64,000 nt of DNA from Prorocentrum cordatum (taxonomy: Eukaryota > Sar > Dinophyceae > Prorocentrales > Prorocentraceae), in assembly GCA_963575745.1 (NCBI GenBank), contig CAUYUJ010014609.1, positions 91,001-155,000 of the forward strand, written 5' to 3'. The position numbers and the translations under genes were made by a program. The notes beneath the pieces were generated by a model. It was not told the origin of the DNA, searched no databases, and was given only the letters and a program-made list of their open reading frames with translations. Position 1 is the stretch's first letter. Every line of letters begins with the position of its first letter. Positions 9,735 to 20,551 of the stretch are shown here, in pieces.

Positions 9735-10579
9735 CTGTGGTGCATGCCAGGGCCCAAGACGAACCGAAAGCACACGTCCTTCGCTCGCGGGGGGCCGGGG
9801 GCGGACCTGGGCCCCGGATGAATTCACAGCCATCTGAGACCCACCCCCTTGCGCAGAACGGCGCGCAAGCAGCGAGAGGGGGGCGGCTCGACAATGGGGC
9901 AGATCTGGGCTGTTTTGCCGAGCCCCTCCTTGCCTGCCTCCCCTACAAGTCCGAAGACGTCCGAAACCCTCCACCCTCGATCCTCGCATGTAACTCCACG
10001 GTTGCCTGTCGGTCTCCTAAACCTCTGCCTTCTGCAGCAGCTGAGCTCGGTCCGCACGAACCGACGTCAGAAGCAGGACCTGGTCAAAAGTAGGGCCTCG
10101 CCGCGAGTTACAGTTATAAAGGGCAACAATCACCCTCTGCACTGCGCCCACCCGCTGTTCCTAGGTCTGAACTCTCTTGAGCCCGAGCCTCGCATCCCAA
10201 TGACTATCTACTGGGTGTGCCAGGATCCAAAGCGCATGCACCGCCCTCCACCACAGCAGCGGGCAGGAAAGAGGGTGCCTCTGGGTGCCCACTTCACCCT
10301 CGCACCCGAATCTGCGTGGGCAGTCTCGCTGGGTCATCCTCAGCTCCGTCGTCCGCCCCACCCTCGATCCTCCTTCGCTGCCACCCGTCCCGCAAACTGC
10401 CCGCAACAGTGGGCCGTGATGGGCGCATGGCGCCGTGCCCCCCCCCCCCCCCCCTGCGCCCTCTCCCGCGCGTGCGCGCGGGAGCCGGCGCCGGAGGAGG
10501 AATGGACAGGACGAGGGGGCGGGGGATCAGGCAAGGCAAGATGGGGGAAGGCGTCGGCCAGAAGCCAGCTCGTGGGCAC
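9735..10579. other. no recognised gene; GC-rich with a poly-C run
   Basis: Probably upstream intron or 5' sequence of the PDE gene. Contains a C run at ~10439-10454. I see no motif I can name; PDE N-terminal exons may be hidden here. Confidence 0.4.
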
Positions 10580-10587
10580 GCTTAGCC

Positions 10588-10747
10588 TTAGGTCGGGCAT
10601 GTCCCCCATACAGGCAGATTTTCGACGAAAAATACATAAGAGTCAAACATATTCAAAAATGAACAACAAGTAATCTTAAAAAACGTCCCCTGATTTTTTC
10701 TGACTACTTGGGAATATTTCTCCTGTAGAGGGACATGCCCGACGTAA
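10588..10747. mobile_element. hAT-like MITE, copy 1 (160 bp, TSD GCTTAGCC)
   Basis: The ends form an inverted repeat: the left reads TTAGGTCGGGCATGTCCCCC, and the right, reverse-complemented, TTACGTCGGGCATGTCCCTC. The 8-bp direct repeat GCTTAGCC flanks it at 10580-10587 and 10748-10755. The inner AT-rich 60 bp have no coding capacity. Eight-bp duplications and short TIRs are typical of non-autonomous hAT-type elements (family knowledge). Sister copies at 45290-45475 and 63268-63459 share the TIR, including the CTACAGG and TTTTCGACGAA motifs. Confidence 0.85.
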
Positions 10748-10755
10748 GCTTAGCC

Positions 10756-11207
10756 TTCCCCTGCCCTCGGGGTCCCAGGCACCGCCGACGGCCTGCGAGG
10801 CCGAGCCGAGAGCCTCCGAGTGGAGGCGCCTCCCGATGTGGCATATGTTGGGGGGGAGAGCAGCCTCGGCTCAACCAGAAGCGCCCAGTGCCAAGGACCC
10901 CAAGGCAGGGGGAGGAGGAGGGGGAGGAGGAGGAGGAGGAGGAAGAGGGGGCGGAGGAGGAGGAGGAGGAGGAGGAGGAGGAGGAGGAGGAGGAGGAGGA
11001 GGAGGAGGAGGAGGAGGAGGAGGAGGAGGAGGAGGAGGAGGAGGAGAGAGGGATGAGGACAGGCCAGGTTCGCTCGCGGCACATCTGAAGTCCTGCCCCA
11101 TCCCTCCCATCCCTTACCATTGCGTAGAGCCCGTCTCTATTCGCACAGAAAGATGTCGAAGAGGACAATTATCCCCAACGGAAACGACACCCACAGCATG
11201 GCATAGC
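10756..11207. other. spacer with a long (GGA)n microsatellite
   Basis: The GGA tract spans ~10901-11047 and gives Gly-, Glu- and Arg-only open frames that are not genes. The flanks carry no recognised coding sequence. Confidence 0.7.
10901..11047 (+). repeat. (GGA)n microsatellite
   Basis: Nearly uninterrupted GGA/GGG triplets over ~145 bp. Confidence 0.95.
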
Positions 11208-11849
11208 ATTGCGCACTCGAGCATTACATCCCATGGCATTGCAGCGCAAGGCATGGCTGAGAGAGGAGAGCTGGCCGAGGACGAGGGGGAGGAAAGGACG
11301 GAGGACAGCGACGACGAAGATGAGTGCAGCAGCAGGTCGACTGCTGCATCGATGCTGCCATCTTGAGGCCCTCCTCGAGCCCCGGAAGTCCCGAGGAGGG
11401 CGCCTGCCTCCCCGACGGGTCAGACGTCCTCCCCGGCATGCTGCCTTGTCTCCACGACGTGGCGGGACGCCCCGGGCCGGAGGCTGCGGACTCGAGCGGA
11501 GCACTGCGCGGACGGGAACCTCTTCCAGGGGACCCCCGCACGGTGAGCCCCCGACCCCCTGGGCGGCCAGGCCCCCGAGGCCTGTCGCATCGGGAGCACC
11601 CTCCCTGCGGTTGTGCATGGCATGGCAGTGGACACCCCGACAGCCCCATCACCGAGCTAAGCATGTGTTCAACATGTTGGAAGAATGTTCGAACGATGCT
11701 TCCAACATTCCCTTTACAGGCCAAAGACATGGCCAAGACATGCAGACATCGGAAGGCCATGTGTCAGCATGCGTCCTCTCCCGTGATCGTCGTCCACAGC
11801 TCTGCGGGAGGACCCCCGCGTCTTTCCCGGGATCGTCAGCCCCCGCCAC
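11208..11849. other. no recognised gene; GC-rich, ACATGTT-type repeats at the right end
   Basis: Overlapping open frames on both strands at 11.3-11.6 kb have no family resemblance I can name. From 11660 a run of short ATGTT/ACATT words begins. Confidence 0.4.
11660..11765. repeat. ACATGTT/GGAAGAATGTT short repeats
   Basis: Words such as TTCAACATGTTGGAAGAATG, TTCCAACATTCCC and GACATGGCCAAGACATGC recur every 10-15 bp, resembling the larger array at 12140-12290. Confidence 0.55.
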
Positions 11850-11996
11850 CCGCAGGCGAGCCGCGTCGTGGCCGAACCACCCCGTCTTCTGCGCGGCCTC
11901 CGCGGTCAGGAGGCAGTGGACCGCTGCCCCCGTCTTGTGGGCCTCGGGGACCGCGAGGGCGTCGAAGAGCTCGCTGGCGAGCGAGGCGACGACGTC
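11850..11996 (-). CDS. candidate symmetric exon, function unknown
   Basis: On the - strand an AG acceptor (GCCTCGCAG, AG at 11998-11997) is followed by exactly 49 open codons and then a GT donor (11849-11848), so the exon is phase 0 at both ends. The translation begins DVVASLASELFDALAVPEAH and runs through VHCLLTAEAAQKTGWFGHDA to RLR, with the composition of a folded protein rather than repeat translation. It lies 2.1 kb upstream of the first recognised PDE exon on the same strand, so it may be an N-terminal exon of that gene. I do not recognise the domain; a GAF-like sensor would be a guess. It sits between two AT-rich repeat tracts. Confidence 0.35.
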
Positions 11997-12139
11997 CTGC
12001 GAGGCTTGCGCTCTGCGCGCCCCCCCACTGGGGCGCGGCCTTCTGGGGTTCCGCCCGCATGCTGCCCCCTGCTACAGTCACGTCGAGCGCCTCCCTGGCA
12101 CTTGGATTTGTGGATGCCGTGACAATGGGCACTCTCACA

Positions 12140-12290
12140 ATCCTAGCATTGAACTGAAGATGCGTTTAGACTGTTTGACAGATGTTCCGAACATGTTCTG
12201 AACATGTCTTATATCAATGTTTAAACATGTTTGAAACATGTGGATGACATGTTTAAGACATGCTTGAAACATGTTTGAGACATCTGGAAA
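12140..12290. repeat. AACATGTTTGAAACATG-type array
   Basis: At least ten ACATGTTT, AACATGTC or GAAACATG words lie in 150 bp, mostly self-complementary, so the tract can fold on itself. The surroundings are GC-rich, so the AT-rich block stands out. Confidence 0.75.
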
Positions 12291-12650
12291 GTATGTGGCA
12301 GCAGGTTTCCTCTCCATTGATCGACCTCCACAAACTTAGCTGATCCTGCTCATGTGTCACGAATACACATGGCTGGGGATTACTGCCACACGCAGCGTAT
12401 CGTCGGGCAGAGCGAAGGCACCCTGGCCTACACTAGGAGAAGGGCCTTCCCCTGTTCCCCTCTAGAAGGTCTTCCCGGACTCAAGCCACATGGCAGAGCA
12501 GATAGCGGAGCGTCAGCACGGAAGCGCAAAAGTCTTCGGCGAGCACCAAACGTTGGCCCGAGCAGACTGCCCTTCCCGGGACGCCGAAAACAGGCGAAGG
12601 GGGCACATAAGTAGCGACCGCCAAAAAACAGGAACCCCCAAGACAGACGA
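12291..12650. other. no recognised feature
   Basis: Unique sequence between the ACATG array and a foldback element. No supported coding region. Confidence 0.4.
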
Positions 12651-12960
12651 CCACCAAATTTCGGAGGTCCGCGTTGATCCCTTGAGTCGGCGCTCGCGTC
12701 CCGCCCAGCACCCCTCCCCCTAAGGAGCCCGCAACAAACGTACGCGCCCAGCTATGTACATGAGCGCGGCTTCTTGATCCACGAGACCGGCCGCGTGATA
12801 CATTCGCGCAATGCGTACTTTCGTCTTTCTTTCTCTCCTGACCCCTGGCGCGCGGAGCGCGCCACGGGCCCCGCCAGGGGTCCGGGGAGGGGAGCCCAGC
12901 GCCCACCCAGAAAATCCGCGCGGACCTCCGAGAACTTGTGGTGGTGAAGTTGCTGCTGGT
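12651..12960. mobile_element. foldback element of the GGATTTCTCGGATCGGCGC family, diverged copy
   Basis: The left arm (CACCAAATTTCGGAGGTCCG then CGTTGATCCCTTGAGTCGGC) pairs with the right arm, whose complement reads ACCACAAGTTCTCGGAGGTC then CGCGCGGATTTTCTGGGTGG. The middle holds CCTGGCGCGCGGAGCGCGCC, also present in the copy at 36786-36984. No coding capacity. Confidence 0.55.
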
Positions 12961-13027
12961 CTTATGCTCATTGAAGGGGTACATCGCCGATCCGCCACCG
13001 TGCCCACTGGCACGTTGGTTCGTGCTA

Positions 13028-13032
13028 GAATG
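13028..13032 (+). repeat. target-site duplication of element 2 (GAATG), left
   Basis: GAATG immediately precedes the left LTR; the same five bases follow the right LTR at 28853-28857. Confidence 0.85.
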
Positions 13033-13305
13033 AGTTTGAATGGGGCCGGTAGGCCCGACCAGAAGCTACGCCTTAGGCGAAGCACAGCTCCAGCTCAGTT
13101 GTATCGTAGTAGCGATACTCCCAGTCGTAGGAGGTCGTCGCGGGAGAAACGGGCCATCTCAAGCGAAAGATGGTTTCGGTCTCGATGGCGAATCGTACAC
13201 CTCGCCCTGAGATATAGTCAGATATAGGCGGCCGGCCGCTTGAGCACAAACGGCCGCGGACACACGCTCGTTACCTCGCGCCTCTATCCCAGCTCACTTT
13301 AGAGT
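13033..13305 (-). repeat. 3' LTR of element 2
   Basis: 273 bp, ~90% identical to 28576-28852; the main length difference is a 4-bp gap at ATATAGG(TAGG)CGGCC. Shared landmarks are CCGACCAGAAGCTACGCCTT, GTCTCGATGGCGAATCG and GGCCGGCCGCTTGAGCAC. Confidence 0.9.
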
Positions 13306-13513
13306 CGGGGGGGAGGTAGACGAAGCCTGAGTCCGCCGCTTCTATACAGCAGATACGGCAACTACTACGCACAACAGGCAACAAAAGGGCGGGGCCGCAA
13401 GGAAGGCGGACCCGCACACAAGTTGCTTCGCCTGCACATTACTGTGCATACGATTACTCCTCAGGCGGCCGCAGACCAGGATGTCTGGCCAGCCCGATAA
13501 GGAGTATGACGCT
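13306..13513. other. element 2 untranslated region between RNase H and 3' LTR
   Basis: Noncoding. Next to the LTR the sense strand reads CTACCTCCCCCCCG, the opposite of the expected purine-rich primer tract. Confidence 0.6.
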
Positions 13514-15678
13514 TTAACTTATGCTTGAAGGACTCATACCTCCCATGACCTGTAGGAGCATATATCTGTCGATGCTCCCTTTTGTGTGACCACCCGCGGT
13601 CATGTCGCGCGTGTCACACCACTGAATACTATGCACGATTCCTCGCTCAATCATCTGTCGTATCCAACTGATGTGTCCGAAAAGGGTACACCCAGTCGGT
13701 TTTCCTTCTTATATATATACAAGGTCTTTGCTTAACAAGGACTTGGAAACAGATTCAGCATCTAGGGTAAAGGTGACCTTGATGTCCACGCCACCCAACG
13801 CAAGTATGTTTTTTTTTCAACTGAGTGGTAGTGATCGGCCCTACATGGAGCTCGTGCAGAGTCACGATCGTGGGATAGCAGTCCTCCAAGTTGCGGGCTG
13901 CTGCTGGTGTCTCCGCTGAATAGCTTGAGCGGACCTGCAAGCGGTGAGACTTGCAATACGCATCGATCAAGTGGACGACATGCTTGCCGGATGGCGTGGT
14001 TCCACGCCGTGGCAGGTTTGCCCCGCGAATACCATTGCCTTTGTCTTCGCCATCGGCATCTCCACTCAAGCGTCGATAGCCTAAGTCGCTGCGCAGGTCA
14101 ACTTCGCCCGTTGGAGTCGTCGCTTAGCAGACGGTCTCCTTAGGGCAGGCCTGTCACTTCCTGGTGATCGCGTTCAGTCGTCGCACGTGTATATTGGTCG
14201 GTTCTCGGACACGTTGTAGAGAGACCACATACACCATCAACCACACTAGGGCGATTAATGCGCAAGCCAATGCGCCTCTGTGGCTGACGAACATGTCTGC
14301 GCCCAAATTGGGTGCCTTGGCGTCAGCGTCGGAGCCGGTGAGTTCAGGGTGTTGTATAGGACGGAGCTGTTCGATGTATTCATTTTAATCCAATGTGGCA
14401 TTGCTGTCCTCATCCTTGGTAAACCTCGCATAACAACTGGCATAGGTATATTCGTTGAGTTTGCACTTGCCAAAAAGTGTCCTCGACGCACTTGACGCAC
14501 TGGTCAATGGCGTCCTCAGTGCCAGCCATATTGATATCATCAACACAATTGGCTGCGAGCAGGTTATTGCTCATCTCGAACTTCTCGTCGTAGGGCGCGG
14601 GTCCGAGACCAAAGCCTCTCGTGGTCCTTCCAAGCTTCAGTGAGAAAGCTCCGGGTGCATCCTGGGTGCCGGCGCCTGGCTCGAGGCACTGCAGGCAGCG
14701 CTTCGACTCGTCGCGGCGCTCGAACCCTGGGAGGGGCCGAAGCACCGGCGCCGACCCCAGCGGCAATGCAGAGCACGCCGCGCGTTCCTTCTCACCAGTT
14801 GCCTCAGCAAGTTCCTGGTAGGACCATGTTGATGTCGAGGGAAGCAAATATCCATTGCTTCTTGCACGCTGCCGCGCGCGCGAGCAATCTCTGGCTTCGC
14901 CGCCGTGCCGCCCCCGAGAAGGTTTCCACGTCGAGAGCTTCAAGGTCCATGGAGCCCCGAAACACCAGGCGCAATCTGATGGCACGCTCCATCTCGCCCT
15001 TTTCGTCCTTCACGAACTTCCATGTACATGCGCACCTCGAAGTCATCATGTTTGACATGTGAGATACATCTTGCATCTTGAACCACATGTTGTCATACCA
15101 TGTCTTGGGCTCAGTATATAAGGCCTTTGGCACTTTCTCGGGATTCGCCTGGACGTCGGCCTTCGCGAGGAGGTCGTCTTCCTCGACGGCGACAGCTCGT
15201 TTTGCTGTTGTTTGGATAGGACTGCCTTTGACACTTCTGCCGTGAAGCAGAGTTCTACATATTGCCCGTATTCGTCTGAGTCCAATCCGTGACTGTGGTC
15301 TTCGACCGTGGAGCATAGCGGGACAGGATACTTTTCCTCGATGCCGGAGTCGCGTGGGTGTCCCCACATAGGGAGGTGCCCCCGCTGCTCTTCAGCTACA
15401 GTGACCAGCGCGCTGTTGTCGGTAATCATACGCGCGGGTACAATGTAAAGGTCGTCTATTCGAGTTACCTCCAGTAGTTCCCTTTCATCATGTAGTTCTG
15501 CGCACCACATTTCCATATCATGTGCCTCAAGGTCCGCTTCCGATTCGTCAAATACCGTGGGAAACCATCCATCCTCTGGGGCTTCTCTGGCGTTTTCCTC
15601 TCGTGTCGGTATGTTCGCCAGTTCATCAAATTTTGTCAGATCTTGGTCCAAGCCCGCTTGAGGTTTGACTTTAGGCAT
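13514..15678 (-). pseudogene. element 2 reverse transcriptase and RNase H (frameshifted)
   Basis: Several - strand frames together spell a copia RT: CTWKFVKDEKGE then RLRLVFRG (start of RVT_2), QRLLARAAACKKQWIFASLD, GAFSLKLGRTTRGFGL and CVDDINMAG, the catalytic YxDD box in the form CVDD. RNase H follows with GKHVVHLIDAYCKSHRLQVR, TLHELHVGPITT, TLDAESVSKSL, and a last part (HSIQWCDTRDMTAG then MLLQVMGGM) ending at a TAA at 13516-13514. At least four frame changes separate these pieces, so no functional enzyme is encoded by this copy. In a live element the protein copies the RNA genome into DNA and removes the RNA template. Confidence 0.8.
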
Positions 15679-15909
15679 TCGATGATTCTCGAACGTGCTG
15701 ATCCAGCTATATCATGAATATTCAGGGCGTTGCCTTCTGCTTCACAGTGATGGAAACCTGAATTCACATCGCTGTCATTATGGACCAATGTGCAACTGTC
15801 AGCGCAAGCCACCGGATGTAGCTCATGGATACTCCTGGCCAACCCAACAGAGACTACACTCTCAATGCGGAAGAAGTTTCTGATGAGGTATTGAAGCGCC
15901 AGATGTACC

Positions 15910-17880
15910 TTAGGAGATAGTCAGCTTGCACTTGTCATCTGAAGCGTCTCCTTTTTGGATCGGGAAATAGCCAAATGTCGTAGCAGGTCTCCCCGCAGGT
16001 AGACTGGCCACAGATGTCAACACTGTCCGCAGCGCAGCGTTGTCGGAGCCGATTCCCCTGGCGATCGAAGTTTCGATGTAAAGTGGATGTCGTGCGTCGC
16101 CATATTGGACTTGTACATCGCCATGTCCCACTCGAATGATGACTTGACCCCTGTCGGGGTCATTTCGTACAACTGGCAACGGGCCATTCCAGCCTCCCCA
16201 GTCGCCCTTCGTAGTGTGGGGCGAAGATAATCAACCGAATCTCACTCCTTGTAGCAATGCTGACCGGTGATAGTTGTCTTAGTGCGTAATGCACGATTGG
16301 TCTCGGTTACTGCAGTAGCCCGTGTGATTGTGATAGCTTCAATGCATGCCTTGCGTATCACCTGTTCTCGGGAGCGATCCGACGTTTCGGCTGGCTGTTC
16401 GTGATCCAGAACAGGCAAATCAGGGAGCATTGCCAGTTGCCGCCCAAACAAAGCATTGCATGGAGACACCTCACTGTAGAAGGTGAATGCGTTGGCGGCA
16501 AGCAGGGCTTCGCGCAGTAGTCGCGCGAACGCAAGAGGCATGTCGAACATTTGGAACTCAGCTTCCATAGCGCGAAGTAGATGACATAATATGCCATTTC
16601 TGGCTTCGATCGTCGTAGCGCGTTGTCCACGCGCGCGTATCCTCAGCTCAATGCCCTTTGCCTTCAGGACTGCCTTCGCAGTGTCGTTGATTAGGTCCCC
16701 CCCCATCGGAGTAGAGCACCTTGGCAAGTCCGAATTACATCCAGCACTGATGACACGCATCTAGGATACTTGTGATTGTATTATATGGTATCTCCATTCC
16801 AGTAGCATAGCGAATGCAACGATCAATTCTGTGAAATACATTGTGCTCCTGTTGCAGATCATAAGGTCGCATTCGACTTCTTCATTGAACTTCCCAGGTA
16901 GCGCAGTGGATGGCATATCGGTATGTCCTGGCTTGTCCCAAGCCCTGCACTCCCGACATGCGTCGCGGACGCCTTTGATCAGGCTGAGCCTGGCGCTGTC
17001 CAGACCTGCCTTGGTTAAGATGAGTCTCGTCTTAAGCTCTTTAGCATGGAAGCATCGCAAGCGTTGCCCCCCACGCTTGGGTCTAGGCTCCGAAAGTTTT
17101 GCAGGCTGATTTGTACATCGAATCTAGACCAGTCTGGAAGTCATGGGCGCGCAGCAGGATTACCCGCAGGTGGCGGCGGAGGCGGCCCCCCTCCCTACTG
17201 TCGACCACGTCTGGCACTGACCTGTGGCAGTCGGCGCTGGCCATCCGAGCTACCAGCTCCACTCGAGGCAGGTTGCCCCGCAGCAGGTTCAGCAGCATGT
17301 CTGCCTACGGCAATGTCGTGGCTGCTGGCGCCAGCTGTGGGGCCAGCCCTAGAGCCGGGTCTCGGTGCTCTAGCCGAATAAGTGGCGGCGCGGCTTGCGC
17401 CTCGGGCGGTGGTGCTGCCGGTTCGGCAGGAGCTTGCGGCACCTGTCCGTGGTTTTCTTGCAGTTTCCAAGATTTGGCAAACTTGAATTTGTCAAGTGTC
17501 CGTAAATGACTAGGCTTGTTCTGGCCGTAGTTCTTCTTGCAACTCGGGCATTCCCAATAGTAATCCACCTTATCATACCACCTGCAATGTTTAGGGTCTC
17601 TGTCGTGCGAGGGAGGGTGCAAGTTGACATTACCTGCACCTGCAACACATCCGAATCCCCCCGAGGGCGGTCTCGTGATCGACCCGTCGGGTTGTCGAGG
17701 GTAGATTGGATCGCCCAAATCAAATCCCCGCTCGTGGGTGCCAAGGACGGTGGAAGAATAAGGGTGACCATGAAAGGGACCACGGCTTACTGGGAATAGA
17801 TCGCTTGCGATCTGAACAGCATCGACAAAAAGGGACTGCATCTTTGAAGTACAATGTGCAGCCATCGGCAGTTCTTTCAT
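15910..17880 (-). pseudogene. element 2 integrase and preceding zinc-binding segment (frameshifted)
   Basis: Sense order: HDRDPKHCRWYDKVDYYWEC plus PSCKKNYGQ at ~17.5 kb, a Cys/His segment before integrase; then RDACRECRAW (zinc-finger end) with FNEEVECDLMIC carrying the first catalytic Asp (17060-16761); then a YSDGGG-like second Asp at the frame break near 16.69 kb and GQRATTIEARNGILCHLLR with the catalytic Glu (16760-16242). The C-terminal part reads ASLPAGRPATTFG at ~16.0 kb, where a copy of the 14-bp AGxPA motif sits. Frame breaks at ~17.2, 16.76 and 16.2 kb make this copy inactive. Confidence 0.75.
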
Positions 17881-17895
17881 ACATACCGAGGCATG

Positions 17896-19917
17896 TTAAT
17901 GATGGCCAGCACACCGCTTTCGCGCAAAAAATGTAAGTAAGAGACGATGGTTGGCCATAATCTCGGTCGGTCTCCGCATCAATACCCCGTGGGAATCACG
18001 TAGACCCGTAATACATTGATCCATATTAACTTTGCAAGTGCCCTTGCATGTGGCCAATGTTGTCCATGGCGGTATTGGATCCACCCAAGTACTCATTGGT
18101 TGTTCTCGTGAGTAAAACCGTCGAAGGCCGTTTTGACGCATGGCAACTCTTCCACAAAACTTGAGATGTGGAAAGTCTTCTTTATGGTGTTCATGCCACG
18201 TGTCATAATTGACTTGGGAATTGAAATGGAAAGGTAACCCAGTCGTTCCGCAACTAGGTTGTAATACGACAACGTTGACGAAACACACGTCTGAATAATG
18301 CATCACTGGATCCTGGGCATCCCTGTTTCCAAAGTCAGCATGGGAAGGTTTCTCTAAGCTTCCTCCAGATGATGAGCCTCGGCTGAGTGCTAACTGCGAT
18401 ATTCCCACACTTCCTCCACACAATACCAATACATCAACCTTGTTGCGCCGCCCGTAACATAAAGTTGGGATTATGGAGAATACATCTGCATGTGCATCCG
18501 CAGGTAGCCCCGCAGGTAGCGCGATGAAGGTTATTATTCGCCATCGCTCTCCGTATCGGAGCCGAGGGGAACATCGGTGCAGTAGGCACTACATCCGAGA
18601 CACTTTAGGTCGTCACCGCAATCGTCGTTGCCGCCTTCTTCGACTACTTTGGGTATCTTGCACGGCTTGATGCCCGCTTCTTTGTCGGCTTTCTGCTTTT
18701 CTTTCTGTTTGGTCCCGGCATCCGTCAGTAGCGCTGTCTGTCGCCCAGTGTCGGATGAGCAGAGTGTCGGAAATTCTGGAATAGAGGGGAGCATGCGACC
18801 ACGCTCAATCGAAGGGGGGGGGAGACGCTCGTCATCGACGAACGCAACTCGCCCTGGGCGCGGTCGCTGGTGCTCTTGTCCGATGAGAACCGGTTCCGGC
18901 GGTTCTCAGTGCAGTCGAGTACGAAGATTTGTCACACCATTCGGTGACGGTGCACTGTAATTGCACCCAATAGGCTGACCCTGGATCTTGATGTCTTTCT
19001 TGTAAAATGATATTATCATACAGGTTCATCGTTACTCGTCTCACGACATGGTCCCATTCAGGCCCATTCTTAAGGGACTGAGCGTAAGTTCGAGCTCCTT
19101 CATCCACTCTTGTGTGGATGCTAGGATGCACAGCACTCGCGTGGTTTCTCTTTGCCTTATGCAAAACGATTTCGTCGATCAGCCTTGCAGTCACGTTAGC
19201 CAACGTTGTGTTGCGCCACTCTGCCTTCCGAGCGCCTGGGCCATACCAGTCCAATTCGCGCTCAGCAAGTTGTGCAGATTTCCCTACAGCTTGGCATGTG
19301 CATCTCCACAGGTCAGTTGGGATGCGCGTATAGGTAGTTGCCACCTGCAGATACGATCCGCTCGGCATCTTATTTGAACGGTCATAGGTCAGACCGAAGT
19401 GGCAGCATCGCATACGCATGACCTGCAATTCTAAATCTTCAATAGCATCTCGCATGGGAACTTGTTTCCATAAATAACCTGGTGGTCCCACAAGTACTAT
19501 AGACATACGTAGGGCCCGAGCTTTAATCATCTAATTCTGGATGCGATGGTAATGTGGCCCTGCCCGCTTTCTAGGATACCTAACGTACAAGTCAGCGGGC
19601 GTTGCCGCCCATAGCACGCGGTAACCCCCCGAGAGTAAAGCACACAAAAAATGTGCACCTGTAGAGGTTAGAACCTTTGCATGTGTGATACGGTCGCACA
19701 TGTAACCACGAGCTCGGAGTTCAGCGCAAGCTGTCCGCATGTCCTCAATGACAAGCGCACGAGAATGACAATGATGCGATAGGCGCTTATGTGCTACAGC
19801 GGCCACACAGCTGGGCCCACTGCTGTCTTTGGCAGCCGCACGGTCGGGCTTGCCAATGCCCCTGGCGCGCACAGCTGGCGCCTGTGAAGGGTATACAGGT
19901 TTTCCCGCGCCAGACAA
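17896..19917 (-). pseudogene. element 2 methyltransferase-like regions between protease and integrase (frameshifted)
   Basis: The first part (19917-18832) reads ITHAKVLTSTGAHFL, WAATPADLYVRYPRKRAG, IVLVGPPGYLW and MRCCHFGLTYDRSNKMPSG. The second (18429-17896) reads VLCGGSVGISQLALSRG, VVVLQPSCGTTGLP, YSREQPMSTWVDP and VNMDQCITGLRDS. A glycine-rich SAM-type loop, a P-x-C element with a preserved Cys, and an E-Q-P element recall C5-cytosine methyltransferase motifs I, IV and VI. Dinoflagellate retrotransposons are known to have captured cytosine methyltransferases (de Mendoza and colleagues, 2018). The assignment is from motif memory; SAM-dependent methyltransferase-like is as far as I would go. 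The copy is broken by a frame change at ~18.5-18.8 kb. Confidence 0.5.
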
Positions 19918-20551
19918 CGCAACCTCAGTGTTCGGCCTGTCGGAGCAAGCGCGAGCGGCCGTGGCGCGCGCCTGCCCCCGTCACTCACGTTGAAGCGACG
20001 GGGGCGTCCAAATGCCCGTGCCACGCTGCGCTGCTGAGCCAATGCTCGAAGTCAAAATGTCAAACTTCTCAGCGGCATCATCCCCGCCAGCACGTGTCCC
20101 TGCCTTCGCGTCGGGCGGCGTCTACTTGCTGCCCTCCTCGTAGATGGCCTGATAAACCTTCGCCTGCAAGTTCCGCGAGGCGAAGTCCTGGTCGGCCAGT
20201 GTGGGGACATTACCGAAGGACGTGTTCCTGCGACGCCAGGTCTTCAAGGTGTTATCCACCAAAGACTGGATCATGAAAGCATGCGTATCCTCGTTCATGG
20301 AGATGCAGATGCCCTTGGTATCCTGAGACATCATGTACGCATGGGCATCGCTAGTAGATGGTGCCCCCGCACTGCTCGATGCAGTTCCCCTGCGGTTGGC
20401 TCTGTGTCAGCTGCCTCATTGACAAGCAACGGGGCATCTTCGCAGTGATGATTGGCCGTGATAAGAAAAAGGCATTGAGCCTTTATCCTCAGCTGCGGCC
20501 CCGCGCTAGTCGACCTCGAGCGCCATGTGCCCCGAAGGCGTTTTCATCAAA
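19918..20551 (-). other. element 2 spacer between protease and methyltransferase-like region
   Basis: Short unrelated open frames only. Near 20.14-20.34 kb the - strand reads SLVDNTLKTWRRRNTSFGNV and LADQDFASRNLQAKVYQ, which looks like decayed polyprotein sequence that I cannot name. Confidence 0.45.

Noticed and set aside
10836-11366. Poly-Gly, poly-Glu, poly-Arg and poly-Pro ORFs
   Set aside because: Products of the (GGA)n tract on both strands.
13671-13919. + strand ORF over the RNase H region
   Set aside because: Antisense to the element 2 RNase H, which has clear motifs on the - strand.
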